Source: Blastococcus sp. CPCC 205250 (GTDB lineage Bacteria; Actinomycetota; Actinomycetes; Mycobacteriales; Geodermatophilaceae). Taken from it: 64,000 nt of DNA. The number at the start of each line of letters is the position of its first letter. Position 1 is the first letter of the stretch. The notes below the pieces were generated by a model, which made no database searches, was not told the DNA's origin, and saw only the letters and a program-made list of their open reading frames with translations. The stretch covers positions 62,001 through 126,000 of the forward strand of contig NZ_JABGCG010000007.1 of the NCBI RefSeq assembly GCF_019799925.1, read 5' to 3'. The translations under genes and the position numbers were made by a program. Shown here in pieces: positions 20,114-29,640 of the stretch.

Positions 20114-21316
20114 GGCGGTCGCGGCGGTGCGCTCCGCCGTCACCCGGCGGATGAGCGCCGACAGCGCCGCGGTGACCTCCGCGGGCTTCTCGAGCGGCAC
20201 CATGTGGCCGGCCTCGGCCACGACGACGTGCTCGACCCGCTCGGCGTCCGGCCCGCCGAGCAGCTCCACCAGCCTGGCGCTGTGCTCGGAGGGGATCAGG
20301 GTGTCGCTGTCGCCGGTGAGCACCAGGGTCGGGACGGCGCGCAGCGGCTCCAGGGCGCCGGTCTCGTCGAGACCGGCCAGGGCCGGGTAGAACTCGGCGA
20401 TCACGTCGACGGGCGTCCCGGCGATCATCGCGTCGACGTAGCGGCCCAGCGCCGGGTCGATGTCGCGCGAGGCGAACGACAGCGACCAGGTGACCGCGGA
20501 GATGACCGACGCGGCCAGCTTGCGGGTCCGCTCGGCGAGCCCCGGACGGCGCCGCATCGTCCAGGCCGCGACCGGGATGACCGCGGCACGGATCCGGGTG
20601 AAGAACTCGGGCAGGCCGAAGGAGAGGTCGGCGAGGCCGCCGCTGGAGGTGGACAGCAGCGCGGCGCCGACCACCCGGGTGCCGAACAGTTCCGGGTGCA
20701 GCTCGGCCAGCGCCATGATTGTCATACCGCCCATGGAGTGGCCGACCAGCACCACCGGTCCGCGCGGCGCCCGGGCCGCCACGACGGCGGCGAGGTCCCG
20801 GCCCAGCTGGTCCATCGTGGAGTGCTCGGCCGGTCCGCGACCGGAGGAGCCGTGCCCGCGCTGGTCGTAGAACACCAGCCGGGCCTTCGGGCGGGACCCG
20901 TTGGCCGTGGCCAGCTCTGCCCCCAGCGACCGGCGCTGGAAGGTCCACGAGTTCATCGACAGCGTGTAGCCGTGCACGAACACGACGGTCACCGGGGCGT
21001 CGAGCGGCCCGACCTCCTCGACCGACAGCAGCACGCCGTCGTCGGTCTGCACCAGCGCGGTCCGGTCCGCGCGGCGCGAGGCCGAGCCGAGCGGGTCCTC
21101 GTCGCGCAGCTCCGCGTCGCTGGCCGTGGGCGGCAGGACGGCGGCGGACCCGACCCGCTGGGCGCCGACCCGGCGAGCGGCGTGCCGGTGGACGGCCACG
21201 CCCACCGCGGTGCCGGCCGCGGCCAGGCCGGCGACCGCCCCGACGACGCCCGCGGTGGAGTGCGGCGCGTGCCCGGACCGCGCGGCCGTCTTCCCGGGCC
21301 GCGTGCGCGCCGCCAT
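20111..21316 (-). CDS. Alpha/beta hydrolase with N-terminal membrane segment
   Basis: 401 residues. A hydrophobic stretch at about 22-42 (TAGVVGAVAGLAAAGTAVGV) is a likely membrane anchor or uncleaved signal. The hydrolase domain has the oxyanion motif VVFVHGYTLSMNSW, the nucleophile elbow GHSMGG (Ser about 194), a catalytic Asp candidate in LVLTGDSDTLIP, and a His in EAGHMVPLE. The substrate is unknown. Genes of this type lie beside alr in other actinobacteria. Its ATG overlaps the alr stop by one base (TGATG), and its own TAG stop forms part of the putative udg promoter. Confidence 0.87.
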   Translation of the reverse strand: MAARTRPGKTAARSGHAPHSTAGVVGAVAGLAAAGTAVGVAVHRHAARRVGAQRVGSAAVLPPTASDAELRDEDPLGSASRRADRTALVQTDDGVLLSVEEVGPLDAPVTVVFVHGYTLSMNSWTFQRRSLGAELATANGSRPKARLVFYDQRGHGSSGRGPAEHSTMDQLGRDLAAVVAARAPRGPVVLVGHSMGGMTIMALAELHPELFGTRVVGAALLSTSSGGLADLSFGLPEFFTRIRAAVIPVAAWTMRRRPGLAERTRKLAASVISAVTWSLSFASRDIDPALGRYVDAMIAGTPVDVIAEFYPALAGLDETGALEPLRAVPTLVLTGDSDTLIPSEHSARLVELLGGPDAERVEHVVVAEAGHMVPLEKPAEVTAALSALIRRVTAERTAATA

Positions 21317-22455
21317 CAGACCGCTCCCGCCGTGCCGGTGTAGCGGCGGGTGAACCGGCCGCCGATCCGGGCGACGAGCTCGTAGTGGATGGTGTCGGCC
21401 GCGTCGGCCCACTGCTGCGCGGTCGGCTCGCCGTCGGCCCCCGGCCCCCACAGGACCACCCGGTCGCCGGGCCGGACGGGCGCGTCGCCCACGTCGAGCA
21501 CGAACTGGTCCATGCACACCCGCCCGGCGATCGGCCGCTGGGCGCCGCCGGCGAGGACCGGTGCGCGGTTGCCCGCCGCCCGCGGGATGCCGTCGGCGTA
21601 GCCGACGGGGACCACGGCCAGGGTCGTCTCGGCCGCCGTCGTGTAGGTGTGCCCGTAGGAGACGCCGGCGCCGGCCGGCACGCGCTTGGTCAGCATGACC
21701 TGCGCCTGCACGGTCATGGCCGGGCGCAGTCCGTGGGCGGCGGGGTCCCCGCCGAGCGGGTCCAGGCCGTAGACGGCGACGCCCGGGCGGACGAGGTCGT
21801 ACCAGGTCTCCGGCAGCGCGACGGTCGCCGCGGAGTTGGCCAGGTGCCGGCGGGCGTCGCGCAGGCCGGCGTCCCGGGCGACGGCGACGGCCTCGTCGAA
21901 GACCGCCTTCTGCCGGCCGATCGTCGGGTGCGTGGGGGCGTCGGCGTAGGCCAGGTGGCTCCACAGGCCGACCACCTCGACCTCGCCGTCGGCCTGCGCC
22001 CGCGCCGCGGCGGCGACCACGGCCGGCCACTCGTCGGGGGTCGCCCCGCCGCGGGAGAGCCCGGTGTCGACCTTGAGGTGCAGGCGCGCGGTGCGGCCGG
22101 TCGCGCGGGCGGCCACGACGACCTCCTCGACGCCCCACGTCGCGTTGACCGACACCTCGATGTCGGCGGCCAGCGCCGCGGCGAAGTCCTCCCCCGGCGC
22201 GTTGAGCCAGGCCAGCAGCGGTGCGGTGACCCCGGCGGCGCGCAGCGCCAGCGCCTCCTCCACGACGGCCACGCCGAGCGCGTCGGCACCGCCGGCCAGC
22301 GCCGCGCGGGCGGAGGGCACGAGCCCGTGGCCGTAGCCGTCGGCCTTCACCACGGCCATCAGCGGACGGTCGACGCGCGCGCGGAGGGCGGCGGTGTTCT
22401 CGGCGATGGCGTCGAGGTCGACGACCAGTTCGGCCCGGGCGGGTGCGCTGCTCAC
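21316..22455 (-). CDS. alr: Alanine racemase
   Basis: 379 residues, normal length, GTG start 5 bases after the nnr stop. The PLP-binding Lys lies in AVVKADGYGHG near the N-terminus and the catalytic Tyr in GVSYGHTYTT. RVCMDQFVLDVGD and the C-terminal YELVARIGGRFTRRY complete the fold. It makes D-alanine for peptidoglycan in the cytoplasm. It sits between nnr and the alpha/beta hydrolase. Confidence 0.98.
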   Translation of the reverse strand: MSSAPARAELVVDLDAIAENTAALRARVDRPLMAVVKADGYGHGLVPSARAALAGGADALGVAVVEEALALRAAGVTAPLLAWLNAPGEDFAAALAADIEVSVNATWGVEEVVVAARATGRTARLHLKVDTGLSRGGATPDEWPAVVAAAARAQADGEVEVVGLWSHLAYADAPTHPTIGRQKAVFDEAVAVARDAGLRDARRHLANSAATVALPETWYDLVRPGVAVYGLDPLGGDPAAHGLRPAMTVQAQVMLTKRVPAGAGVSYGHTYTTAAETTLAVVPVGYADGIPRAAGNRAPVLAGGAQRPIAGRVCMDQFVLDVGDAPVRPGDRVVLWGPGADGEPTAQQWADAADTIHYELVARIGGRFTRRYTGTAGAV

Positions 22456-22460
22456 GCCCC

Positions 22461-23915
22461 TCAGTCTCCCAGGCCGGGGCCTCCTCCCCGGCGCAGCAGG
22501 GCGAGTGTCCCGGGCAGCCGACGGACCAGGTCCCCGGCGACGAGCGGTCCGCCCTCGGCGGCCAGCTGCCCGGCGCGGCCGTGCAGGTGCGCGGCCACGG
22601 CCGCCGCCTCGGCCGGTGGCAGGCCCGCGGCCAGCAGCGCCCCGGCGATCCCGGAGAGGACGTCGCCGGTGCCCGCGGTCGCCAGCCAGGGGGTGCCGGT
22701 GCCGTTGACGAAGGCCTGCCCGTCGGGTGCGGCGACGACCGTGGCCGCGCCCTTGAGCAGCACCACCGCGCCGAGGTCGGCGGCCAGCCGGCGGGCCGCG
22801 CCGATCCGGTCGGCGCCGGGCTCCGCCCCGAACCGCGCGTACTCCCGGTCGTGCGGCGTCAGCACCGTGGGTGCGTTCCGGTCGCGGACCAGCTCCGGAC
22901 GGCGGGCGGCCAGCGTCAGCGCGTCCGCGTCGAGCAGCACCGGCAGGTCGGTGGCCAGCACCTCCGCGACGACGTCGGCCGCGGCGTCGTCGGTGCCCAT
23001 GCCGGGCCCCACCACCCAGGCCTGCACCCGCCCTGCGTCGGACGGCCGCCCCTCGGTGACGATCGCCTCCGGCCACGCCGCCCGTACGCCCGCGGCCGCC
23101 GTCCCCGCGTAGCGGACCAGCCCGGGCCGGGTGCGCAGGGCGGCGCCGGTGCACAGCACGGCCGCACCCGGGTAGGTCGCCGAGCCGGCGACGACGCCGA
23201 CCACGCCGCGGGAGTACTTGTCGTCGTCGTCGGTGGGCGGGTCGAGGCGCGCGGCGACGTCGTGGTCGGTGAGCCGGACCGCGCGCGGCCGGGGCAGCGT
23301 GCCGGCCAGCCCGATGTCGACCAGGTGCACCCGGCCGGCGTGCTGGCGGCCCTCCCCCACCACCAGGCCGGCCTTCACCGCGCCGAAGGTGACGGTGTGC
23401 TGCGCGGGGAAGGCCTCCCCCTCCACCGCGCCGGTGTCCGGGTCGACCCCGCTGGGGAGGTCGACGGCGACCATCAGGCCCGGCCCGGCCGCCGCCTGCG
23501 CCACGAGGCGGGCGGCGGGCGGGCGGAGGCCCCCGCGCCCGCCGAGGCCCACGATGCCGTCGAGCACCAGGTCGGCGCGGTCCAGACCGGTCGGACCGTC
23601 CGCCCCGGTGACCCGGCCACCCGCGCGGCGCAGCGCGGCCAGGCCTCCGGCGTGGGCGCGGCCGGGGTCCAGGAGCACCGCGGTCACCCGGACGCCGCGG
23701 CCGGCCAGGTGCGCGCCGGCGTACAGCGCGTCCCCGCCGTTGTCGCCGGCGCCCACGAGGGCGGTGACCCGGGTGCCGTGCGCGCGGCCGAGCAGCCGGA
23801 GGCAGACGGTGGCCAGGCCCGTCGCGGCGCGCTGCATGAGCGCGCCGTCGGGGCCGGCGGCCAGCAGCGGCGACTCGGCGGCGCGCACCTCCTCCGCGGT
23901 GTACAGGCCGGTCAC
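22461..23915 (-). CDS. nnr: Bifunctional NAD(P)H-hydrate epimerase / ADP-dependent NAD(P)H-hydrate dehydratase
   Basis: 484 residues. The N-terminal epimerase (YjeF_N) has [20 protein letters not shown] and [17 protein letters not shown]. The C-terminal ribokinase-fold dehydratase has [42 protein letters not shown] and the nucleotide-site [19 protein letters not shown]. It repairs damaged NAD(P)H hydrates. The GTG start overlaps the acpS stop by four bases. Confidence 0.96.
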   Translation of the reverse strand: MTGLYTAEEVRAAESPLLAAGPDGALMQRAATGLATVCLRLLGRAHGTRVTALVGAGDNGGDALYAGAHLAGRGVRVTAVLLDPGRAHAGGLAALRRAGGRVTGADGPTGLDRADLVLDGIVGLGGRGGLRPPAARLVAQAAAGPGLMVAVDLPSGVDPDTGAVEGEAFPAQHTVTFGAVKAGLVVGEGRQHAGRVHLVDIGLAGTLPRPRAVRLTDHDVAARLDPPTDDDDKYSRGVVGVVAGSATYPGAAVLCTGAALRTRPGLVRYAGTAAAGVRAAWPEAIVTEGRPSDAGRVQAWVVGPGMGTDDAAADVVAEVLATDLPVLLDADALTLAARRPELVRDRNAPTVLTPHDREYARFGAEPGADRIGAARRLAADLGAVVLLKGAATVVAAPDGQAFVNGTGTPWLATAGTGDVLSGIAGALLAAGLPPAEAAAVAAHLHGRAGQLAAEGGPLVAGDLVRRLPGTLALLRRGGGPGLGD

Positions 23916-24307
23916 GCCGTCCCCTCCTCGCTGCGCGGGATGCCCTCGGCGAGCACGAACGCCGAGGCGATGCCGCCGTCGTGGCTCAGCGACACGTGCC
24001 AGGAGGTGACGCCGAGCGCGTGGGCCCGCCGCGCGACCGTCCCCCGCACGCTCAGCCGCGGGCGGCCGTGCTCGCCGACGGTGACCTCGGCGTCGTGCCA
24101 GTGCAGGTCACCGGGCGCGCCGAGGGCCTTGGCCAGCGCCTCCTTGGCCGCGAACCGCGCCGCCAGCGACTCGCCGGTGCGCGGGCGGCCCGACGGGGTG
24201 AGCTGCTCCTCGGCGGTGAACAGCCGGTCGCGCAGGCCCGGGGTCCGCGCCAGCGAGGCGGCGAAGCGGTCGACGGGGACGACGTCGATGCCGATCCCGA
24301 TGATCAT
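23912..24307 (-). CDS. acpS: Holo-[acyl-carrier-protein] synthase
   Basis: 131 residues. The Mg-binding N-terminus is [14 protein letters not shown] and the second signature is [19 protein letters not shown]. The C-terminal [19 protein letters not shown] matches the family. It transfers 4'-phosphopantetheine from CoA to acyl carrier protein for fatty acid synthesis. It lies 38 bases after the upstream hydrolase and is coupled to nnr downstream. Confidence 0.97.
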   Translation of the reverse strand: MIIGIGIDVVPVDRFAASLARTPGLRDRLFTAEEQLTPSGRPRTGESLAARFAAKEALAKALGAPGDLHWHDAEVTVGEHGRPRLSVRGTVARRAHALGVTSWHVSLSHDGGIASAFVLAEGIPRSEEGTA

Positions 24308-24345
24308 CCGGTCAGTCTGCCCCGGGCTGCGGGCGGGCGCGCGGC

Positions 24346-25209
24346 TCAGGCCGGGCGGCCCAGGTCCTCGAGGAAGGCACCGACGGCGCTGGTGAAGTCG
24401 TCGTTGTCGTCGCCGGCGACCATGTGCCCGGCCTCCGCGACGTCGACCACGCGCGCGGTGGGCACCGCGGCGAGGAACTCGGCGATCCCCTCGTCGTCCA
24501 CCACGTCCGAGCGGCCGCCGCGGACCACCAGCACCGGCAGGGTGATGGTGCGCGCGAGCTCCATCAGCGGTTCGGGATGGACGCCGGGGCGCGGCTCGTC
24601 GTCCGGGACGATCGACATCATCGCGGGGTCCCAGTGCCAGTACCACCGGCCGTCCTCGCGCTGCCGCACGTTCTTCTTCAGGCCCTCGGGGTTGCGCCGC
24701 CGCGGCCGCTGCGTGTACTCGGCGACGGCGGCGGCCACCTGGTCGAGGGTGTCGAAGCCGTCGAGGTGGGCGCGCATGAACTGCCCGATCCGCTGCACAC
24801 CCCCCGGCGCGGTGCGCGGCACGATGTCGACGAGGACCAGCGCGCGGGCGGCGTCGGGGTCCCGGCCGGCCACCGACAGCGAGGTCAGGCCGCCCAGGGA
24901 GGCACCCACCAGCACCACCCCGCGGCCCATCTCCTCGACCACCCGCGCGATGTCGCCGGAGTAGGCAGGCATGCCGTAGACGCCGTCGGGCGACCAGCCG
25001 CTGTCGCCGTGCCCGCGCAGGTCCAGCGTGGTCGTCGTCCAGCCCCGCGCGGCCAGGGCGCGGGCGGCCCCGCCCCACGAGTGCCGGGTCTGCCCCCCGC
25101 CGTGCAGGAACAGCACCTGGCCGCGGTCCCCGCCGGACCACCGGTCACCGCGCAGGACGACGTCCCCGCAGTCGTAGGAGACCGCCTCGGGCGCCTCGGT
25201 CGTCGTCAC
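24346..25209 (-). CDS. Alpha/beta hydrolase
   Basis: 287 residues from a GTG. Oxyanion motif [23 protein letters not shown], nucleophile elbow GASLGG (Ser about 104), and catalytic His in [12 protein letters not shown]. The cap region includes an Arg/Lys-rich stretch [13 protein letters not shown]. No membrane segment or signal is seen, so it is cytoplasmic. It is a second, distinct alpha/beta hydrolase in this gene series; substrate unknown. Confidence 0.88.
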   Translation of the reverse strand: MTTTEAPEAVSYDCGDVVLRGDRWSGGDRGQVLFLHGGGQTRHSWGGAARALAARGWTTTTLDLRGHGDSGWSPDGVYGMPAYSGDIARVVEEMGRGVVLVGASLGGLTSLSVAGRDPDAARALVLVDIVPRTAPGGVQRIGQFMRAHLDGFDTLDQVAAAVAEYTQRPRRRNPEGLKKNVRQREDGRWYWHWDPAMMSIVPDDEPRPGVHPEPLMELARTITLPVLVVRGGRSDVVDDEGIAEFLAAVPTARVVDVAEAGHMVAGDDNDDFTSAVGAFLEDLGRPA

Positions 25210-25234
25210 CCCTGGGACGTTGCCACGCGCAACC

Positions 25235-25254
25235 GACCCGCCGACAGGCGGGTC
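25235..25254 (-). terminator. Hairpin after glmS
   Basis: GACCCGCC (25235-25242) pairs with GGCGGGTC (25247-25254) around GACA, directly after the glmS stop on the minus strand. It may end or attenuate glmS transcription before the hydrolase-acpS group. Confidence 0.6.
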
Positions 25255-25260
25255 ACCCGA

Positions 25261-27150
25261 TCACTCGACGGTGACGCTCTTGGCGAGGTTGCGCGGCTGG
25301 TCGACGTCGTAGCCGCGGGTGTCGGCGATCTCGCACGCCAGCACCTGCAGCGGCACGGTGGTGACCACCGGCGCCAGCAGCGTGGGGGTGCGCGGCACGC
25401 GGATGATGTGGTCGGCGTAGGGGACGACGTCCTCGTCGCCCTCCTCCGCGATCACGATCGTGCGCGCCCCGCGGGCCCGGACCTCCTGGATGTTGGAGAC
25501 GACCTTGCCGTGCACGGACTCCCGGCTGCGCGGCGACGGGACGACGACCACGACCGGGGTGCCCTCGTCGATCAGCGCGATCGGGCCGTGCTTGAGCTCG
25601 CCGGCGGCGAAGCCCTCGGCGTGGATGTAGGCCAGCTCCTTGAGCTTGAGCGCGCCCTCGAGCGCCACCGGGAAGGCCACGTGCCGGCCGAGGAACAGGA
25701 TGGTGTTCGAGTCGGCCAGCGACCGGCCCAGCGCGCGCACCGGCTCCATCTGCTCGAGCACCTGCGCCACCTGGTCGGGCAGCCCGCGCAGGTCCTCGAC
25801 GATCGCGGCGACCTCGTCCTCGTACTTGATGCCGCGCACCTGGGCGAGGAAGAGCCCGACCAGGTAGCAGGCCACGACCTGGGTCAGGAAGCCCTTGGTC
25901 GAGGCGACGGCGACCTCGGGACCGGCATGGGTGTAGAGCACGGCGTCGGACTCGCGCGGGATCGTCGAGCCGTTGGCGTTGCAGATGGCCAGGACACGGG
26001 CCTTCTGGTCCTTGGCGTGGCGCAGCGCCATCAGGGTGTCCATCGTCTCGCCGGACTGGCTGATGACCACGACGAGGGTGGAGCGGTCGAGCACCGGGTC
26101 GCGGTAGCGGAACTCGCTGGCCACCTCGACCTCGACGGGGATGCGGGTCCAGTGCTCGATGGCGTACTTGGCGATCAGGCCCGCGTGGTACGCGGTGCCG
26201 CAGGCCACCACGAACACCTTGTCGATGTCGCGCAGGTCCTGGTCGGACAGGCGGACCTCGTCGAGGACCAGCTGGCCGTTCTCGCCCAGCCGGCCGAGCA
26301 GGGTGTCGGCGACCGCACGGGGCTGCTCGGCGATCTCCTTGAGCATGAACCAGTCGTAGCCGCCCTTCTCGGCGGCGGCGGCGTCCCAGTCGACCGTGTA
26401 GGCCGTGGGCTCGGCCGGGGCGCCGGAGAAGTCGGTCACCGACAGCCCGCGGGTGCGGTCGATCTCCACGACCTGGTCCTGGCCCAGCTCGCGGGCCTCG
26501 CGGGTGTGCGCGATGAACGCGGCCACGTCGGAGCCCAGGAAGTACTCGGCGGTGCCGTCGGCGGTCTCGCCGATCCCGACCACCAGCGGGCTGTTGCGCC
26601 GGGCGGCGACGAGGGTGTCGGGCTCGTCGGCGTGGGTGGCCACGAGCGTGAACGCGCCCTCGAGCCGCCGGCAGACGACCCGCATGGCCTCGGCGAAACG
26701 GTCGGGGCCGGCGGGCAGCTCGTCGTAGGCGACGGCCAGCAGGTGCGCGGTGACCTCGGTGTCGGTGTCGGAGGCGAACTCGACCCCGCGCCGCTCGCAC
26801 TCGGTGCGCAGCGCCGCGAAGTTCTCGATGATGCCGTTGTGGATCACCGCCACCCGGCCGTCGGCCGAGAGGTGGGGGTGGGCGTTGCGGTCGGTGGGAC
26901 CGCCGTGGGTGGCCCAGCGGGTGTGCCCGATGCCGATGGTCGAGGCCGGCAGTGGCGAGTCCGCCAGCAGCTTCTCGAGGTTGGCCAGCTTGCCGGCCTT
27001 CTTCGCCGAGGCGAGCTCACCGCTCGCGCCGTCGCCGATCCGGACCGCCACGCCCGCGGAGTCGTAGCCCCGGTACTCGAGCCGGCGCAGGCCCTCCAGG
27101 ACGACGTCCAGGGCGTCCTGCGGGCCGACGTAACCCACGATGCCGCACAT
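25261..27150 (-). CDS. glmS: Glutamine-fructose-6-phosphate aminotransferase (isomerising)
   Basis: 629 residues. The mature N-terminal nucleophile is Cys2 (MCGIVGYVG), which fixes the start at 27150. The glutaminase domain contains GIGHTRWATHGGPTDRNAHP. Two SIS domains follow (SQSGETMDTLMALRHAK and the C-terminal KHGPIALIDEGTP), ending QPRNLAKSVTVE. It makes glucosamine-6-phosphate, which GlmM converts to glucosamine-1-phosphate for UDP-GlcNAc. It lies 112 bases downstream of glmM. No glmS ribozyme is seen. Confidence 0.98.
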   Translation of the reverse strand: MCGIVGYVGPQDALDVVLEGLRRLEYRGYDSAGVAVRIGDGASGELASAKKAGKLANLEKLLADSPLPASTIGIGHTRWATHGGPTDRNAHPHLSADGRVAVIHNGIIENFAALRTECERRGVEFASDTDTEVTAHLLAVAYDELPAGPDRFAEAMRVVCRRLEGAFTLVATHADEPDTLVAARRNSPLVVGIGETADGTAEYFLGSDVAAFIAHTREARELGQDQVVEIDRTRGLSVTDFSGAPAEPTAYTVDWDAAAAEKGGYDWFMLKEIAEQPRAVADTLLGRLGENGQLVLDEVRLSDQDLRDIDKVFVVACGTAYHAGLIAKYAIEHWTRIPVEVEVASEFRYRDPVLDRSTLVVVISQSGETMDTLMALRHAKDQKARVLAICNANGSTIPRESDAVLYTHAGPEVAVASTKGFLTQVVACYLVGLFLAQVRGIKYEDEVAAIVEDLRGLPDQVAQVLEQMEPVRALGRSLADSNTILFLGRHVAFPVALEGALKLKELAYIHAEGFAAGELKHGPIALIDEGTPVVVVVPSPRSRESVHGKVVSNIQEVRARGARTIVIAEEGDEDVVPYADHIIRVPRTPTLLAPVVTTVPLQVLACEIADTRGYDVDQPRNLAKSVTVE

Positions 27151-27246
27151 TCGACCGAGCGTACCGGCGCGGGCGGGCCGGACCGGGGACCCACGGGGTG
27201 ACCCTCGCCCCGATGGGTGGGGTCGGCGCACGCGGCGGGACGCGCC

Positions 27247-27268
27247 GGGTGACCGTCGTCGGTCACCC
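27247..27268 (-). terminator. Hairpin overlapping the glmM stop codon
   Basis: GGGTGACC (27247-27254) pairs with GGTCACCC (27261-27268) around GTCGTC. The glmM TGA lies within the hairpin arm. Only weak evidence for termination; it may act as an mRNA processing or stability element between glmM and glmS. Confidence 0.45.
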
Positions 27269-28615
27269 GACGGCGGCGACGACCTCCGCGAGCCGGCCGG
27301 CGACGTCGTCGGCCTGCTCCTGCGTGGGGGCCTCGACCATGACGCGCACCAGCTGCTCGGTGCCCGAGGGCCGCAGCAGCACCCGCCCGTCCTCGCCGAG
27401 CTCGGCCTCGACCGCGTTGACCGCGTCGGCCACCGCCGTGCTCTCCACGACGGCGATCCGGTCGCGCACCGGCACGTTCACCAGGACCTGCGGCAGCCGC
27501 TCCACGACCGAGGCGAGCTCGGCCGCCGAGGAGCCCGTGGCGCGCATGCGGCCCAGCAGCGCCAGTCCGGTCAGCACGCCGTCGCCGGTGGTGGCGTGGT
27601 CGAGGAACACCAGGTGCCCGCTCTGCTCGCCACCGAGGCTCAGCCCGCCACGGCGCAGCGCCTCCAGGACGTACCGGTCGCCGACCGCCGTCGTCTGCAC
27701 CGAGATGCCGGCCCGGCGCATCGTGTGGTGGAAGCCGAGGTTGCTCATGACGGTGGCCACGACGGTGTCCTCCCGCAGCTCACCGCGCTCCTTGAGCCCG
27801 AGGGCGCACACGGCGAGGATCGCGTCGCCGTCGACGGGGGCGCCGTCGGCGGACACGGCCAGGCAGCGGTCGGCGTCGCCGTCGTGGGCGATGCCGAGGT
27901 CGGCGCCGGTGTCGCGCACGGCCTCGGTCAGCGGGCCCAGGTGGGTGGAGCCGATGCCGTCGTTGATGTTCCAGCCGTCGGGCTCGCCGCCGATCACGTG
28001 CACGGTGGCGCCGGCGCGGCGGTAGACCTCCGGCGCGACGGAGGCGGCGGCACCGTGCGCGCAGTCCACGACGACGGTGAGCCCGGCGAGGGGCTGGGCG
28101 ACGGTGGACAGCAGGTGCTCGCCGTACCGGACCGCGCCGTCGGTGAGGTCGCTGACCCGGCCGATCTGCGCCCCCGTGGGGCGGTGGCCGTCGGACCGCC
28201 GCCGGGCGGTGGTCACGGTGTGCTCGATCGCCGCCTCGAGGGCGTCGGGGAGCTTGTGGCCGCCGCGGCTGAACAGCTTGATGCCGTTGTCGGGCATCGG
28301 GTTGTGGCTCGCGGAGATCATGACGCCGAGGTCGGCGCCGGTGTCCGCGGTGAGGAAGGCGACGGCCGGCGTGGGCAGCACGCCCACGCGGAGCACCTCG
28401 GCGCCCGCGCTCGCGAGGCCGGCCACGACCGCGGCCTCGAGCATCTCCCCGCTCGCGCGGGGGTCGCGCCCGACGACCGCGACGGGACGCGAGGTCCCGT
28501 CGCGGTCGGCGAGCACACCTGCGGCGGCGCGTGCCACCGCCAGGGCCAGCTCCGGCGTGAGGTCGTCGTTGGCCCGACCCCGGACGCCGTCGGTCCCGAA
28601 GAGTCTCCCCCCCAC
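27263..28615 (-). CDS. glmM: Phosphoglucosamine mutase
   Basis: 450 residues from a GTG. The phosphoserine loop is [13 protein letters not shown] (Ser near 102), the Mg-binding loop is [12 protein letters not shown], the sugar-binding loop is GGEQSGH, and the phosphate loop is [15 protein letters not shown]. It interconverts glucosamine-6-phosphate and glucosamine-1-phosphate. It begins 20 bases after rpsI, so cell-wall precursor supply is transcriptionally linked to ribosomal proteins L13 and S9. Confidence 0.98.
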   Translation of the reverse strand: MGGRLFGTDGVRGRANDDLTPELALAVARAAAGVLADRDGTSRPVAVVGRDPRASGEMLEAAVVAGLASAGAEVLRVGVLPTPAVAFLTADTGADLGVMISASHNPMPDNGIKLFSRGGHKLPDALEAAIEHTVTTARRRSDGHRPTGAQIGRVSDLTDGAVRYGEHLLSTVAQPLAGLTVVVDCAHGAAASVAPEVYRRAGATVHVIGGEPDGWNINDGIGSTHLGPLTEAVRDTGADLGIAHDGDADRCLAVSADGAPVDGDAILAVCALGLKERGELREDTVVATVMSNLGFHHTMRRAGISVQTTAVGDRYVLEALRRGGLSLGGEQSGHLVFLDHATTGDGVLTGLALLGRMRATGSSAAELASVVERLPQVLVNVPVRDRIAVVESTAVADAVNAVEAELGEDGRVLLRPSGTEQLVRVMVEAPTQEQADDVAGRLAEVVAAVG

Positions 28616-28635
28616 GGGCGTCCCTGCCGCGCCGG

Positions 28636-29055
28636 TCAGCGCTTGCTGTACTGCGGCGCCTTGCGGGCCTTCTTCAGGCCGTACTTCTTGCGCTCCGTGA
28701 CGCGGGCGTCGCGGGTGAGGAAGCCGGCCTTCTTGAGGGCCGGACGGTCCTCGGGCTCGATCTCGATGAGCGCCCGGGCGATGGCCAGGCGCAGCGCGCC
28801 GGCCTGGCCGGAGACGCCGCCGCCGTGCAGCAGGCCGACGACGTCGTACTGCTCGCCCTTCTCCAGGATGGTGAAGGGCTCACGGATGAGCTGCTGGTGC
28901 ACCTTGTTCGGGAAGTAGTCCTCGATGGTGCGGCCGTTGAGCTTGAACTGGCCGGTGCCGGGCAGGAGCCGCACGCGGACGACGGCCTCCTTGCGGCGGC
29001 CGACGGTCTGGATCGGACGCCCGTCGGCGTCGGTCACGGTCAGCGAGCTGGTCAC
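28636..29055 (-). CDS. rpsI: 30S ribosomal protein S9
   Basis: 139 residues. Core motifs: [19 protein letters not shown], the [11 protein letters not shown] segment, [19 protein letters not shown], and the C-terminal tail [12 protein letters not shown] that reaches the decoding centre. The GTG start overlaps the rplM stop by four bases. It is the second gene of the rplM-rpsI unit. Confidence 0.98.
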   Translation of the reverse strand: MTSSLTVTDADGRPIQTVGRRKEAVVRVRLLPGTGQFKLNGRTIEDYFPNKVHQQLIREPFTILEKGEQYDVVGLLHGGGVSGQAGALRLAIARALIEIEPEDRPALKKAGFLTRDARVTERKKYGLKKARKAPQYSKR

Positions 29056-29495
29056 TGGGCCACCTGCTTGATCTCGTAGGTCTGGGGCTGCTGCGCGGCG
29101 TGCGGGTGCTCGGCCCCGGCGTACACCTTGAGCTTCTTGAGCATCTGACGGCCCAGGCTGTTGTGCGGCAGCATGCCCTTGACCGCGCGCTCGATGACGC
29201 GGTCGGGGTGCGTGCGCAGCTGGTCGCCGACGTTGATGGTCTTCAGGCCGCCCGGGTAACCGGAGTGCCGGTAGGCCAGCTTCTCGTCGCGCTTGGAGCC
29301 GGTGAGGGCCACCTTGCCGGCGTTCACGATGACGACGAAGTCACCGACGTCGACGTGCGGGGCGAACTGGGGCTTGTGCTTGCCACGGAGCAGGATCGCC
29401 GTCTGGCTGGCGAGTCGACCGAGCACCACGTCGGTGGCGTCGATGACGTGCCAGGTCCGGGCGATCTCGCCGGGCTTGGGGGTGTACGTGCGCAC
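29052..29495 (-). CDS. rplM: 50S ribosomal protein L13
   Basis: 147 residues from the GTG at 29495, the same length as the mycobacterial protein. The frame is open further upstream, but GGAGGA lies about 10 bases before this GTG and the protein then begins [20 protein letters not shown], as in relatives. Core motifs are [20 protein letters not shown] and [15 protein letters not shown]13 is an early assembly protein of the 50S subunit. Confidence 0.98.
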   Translation of the reverse strand: MRTYTPKPGEIARTWHVIDATDVVLGRLASQTAILLRGKHKPQFAPHVDVGDFVVIVNAGKVALTGSKRDEKLAYRHSGYPGGLKTINVGDQLRTHPDRVIERAVKGMLPHNSLGRQMLKKLKVYAGAEHPHAAQQPQTYEIKQVAQ

Positions 29496-29571
29496 GGCGC
29501 TCGTGTCCTCCGTCGTCGTCGGGGTGGCTGGTGGAGTCGCCTCACCGAGCACGGGAGACGTCGCGGCGCGC

Positions 29572-29610
29572 GCGCACCAGCCGGCGGTGGCGCACCAGCC
29601 GACGACGATA
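29572..29610 (-). promoter_or_regulatory. rplM upstream region: candidate -10 box and 12-bp direct repeat
   Basis: On the minus strand, TATCGT (29610-29605) fits a -10 box and would give a leader of about 100 bases. Within the leader the sequence CGGCTGGTGCGC occurs twice (29601-29590 and 29583-29572). The repeats could be a regulatory RNA or protein site. No clear -35 box was found. Confidence 0.4.
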
Positions 29611-29640
29611 CCAGCCGGGCGCCGGGCCCCCGACGGGCGG

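Noticed and set aside
27151..27262. A glmS-type ribozyme or riboswitch before glmS
   Set aside because: No matching conserved core was seen; the gap is short and contains only a small hairpin at the glmM stop.
27140..28918. A 592-residue plus-strand ORF over glmM and rpsI
   Set aside because: Same reason: antisense shadow of highly conserved genes at high GC.
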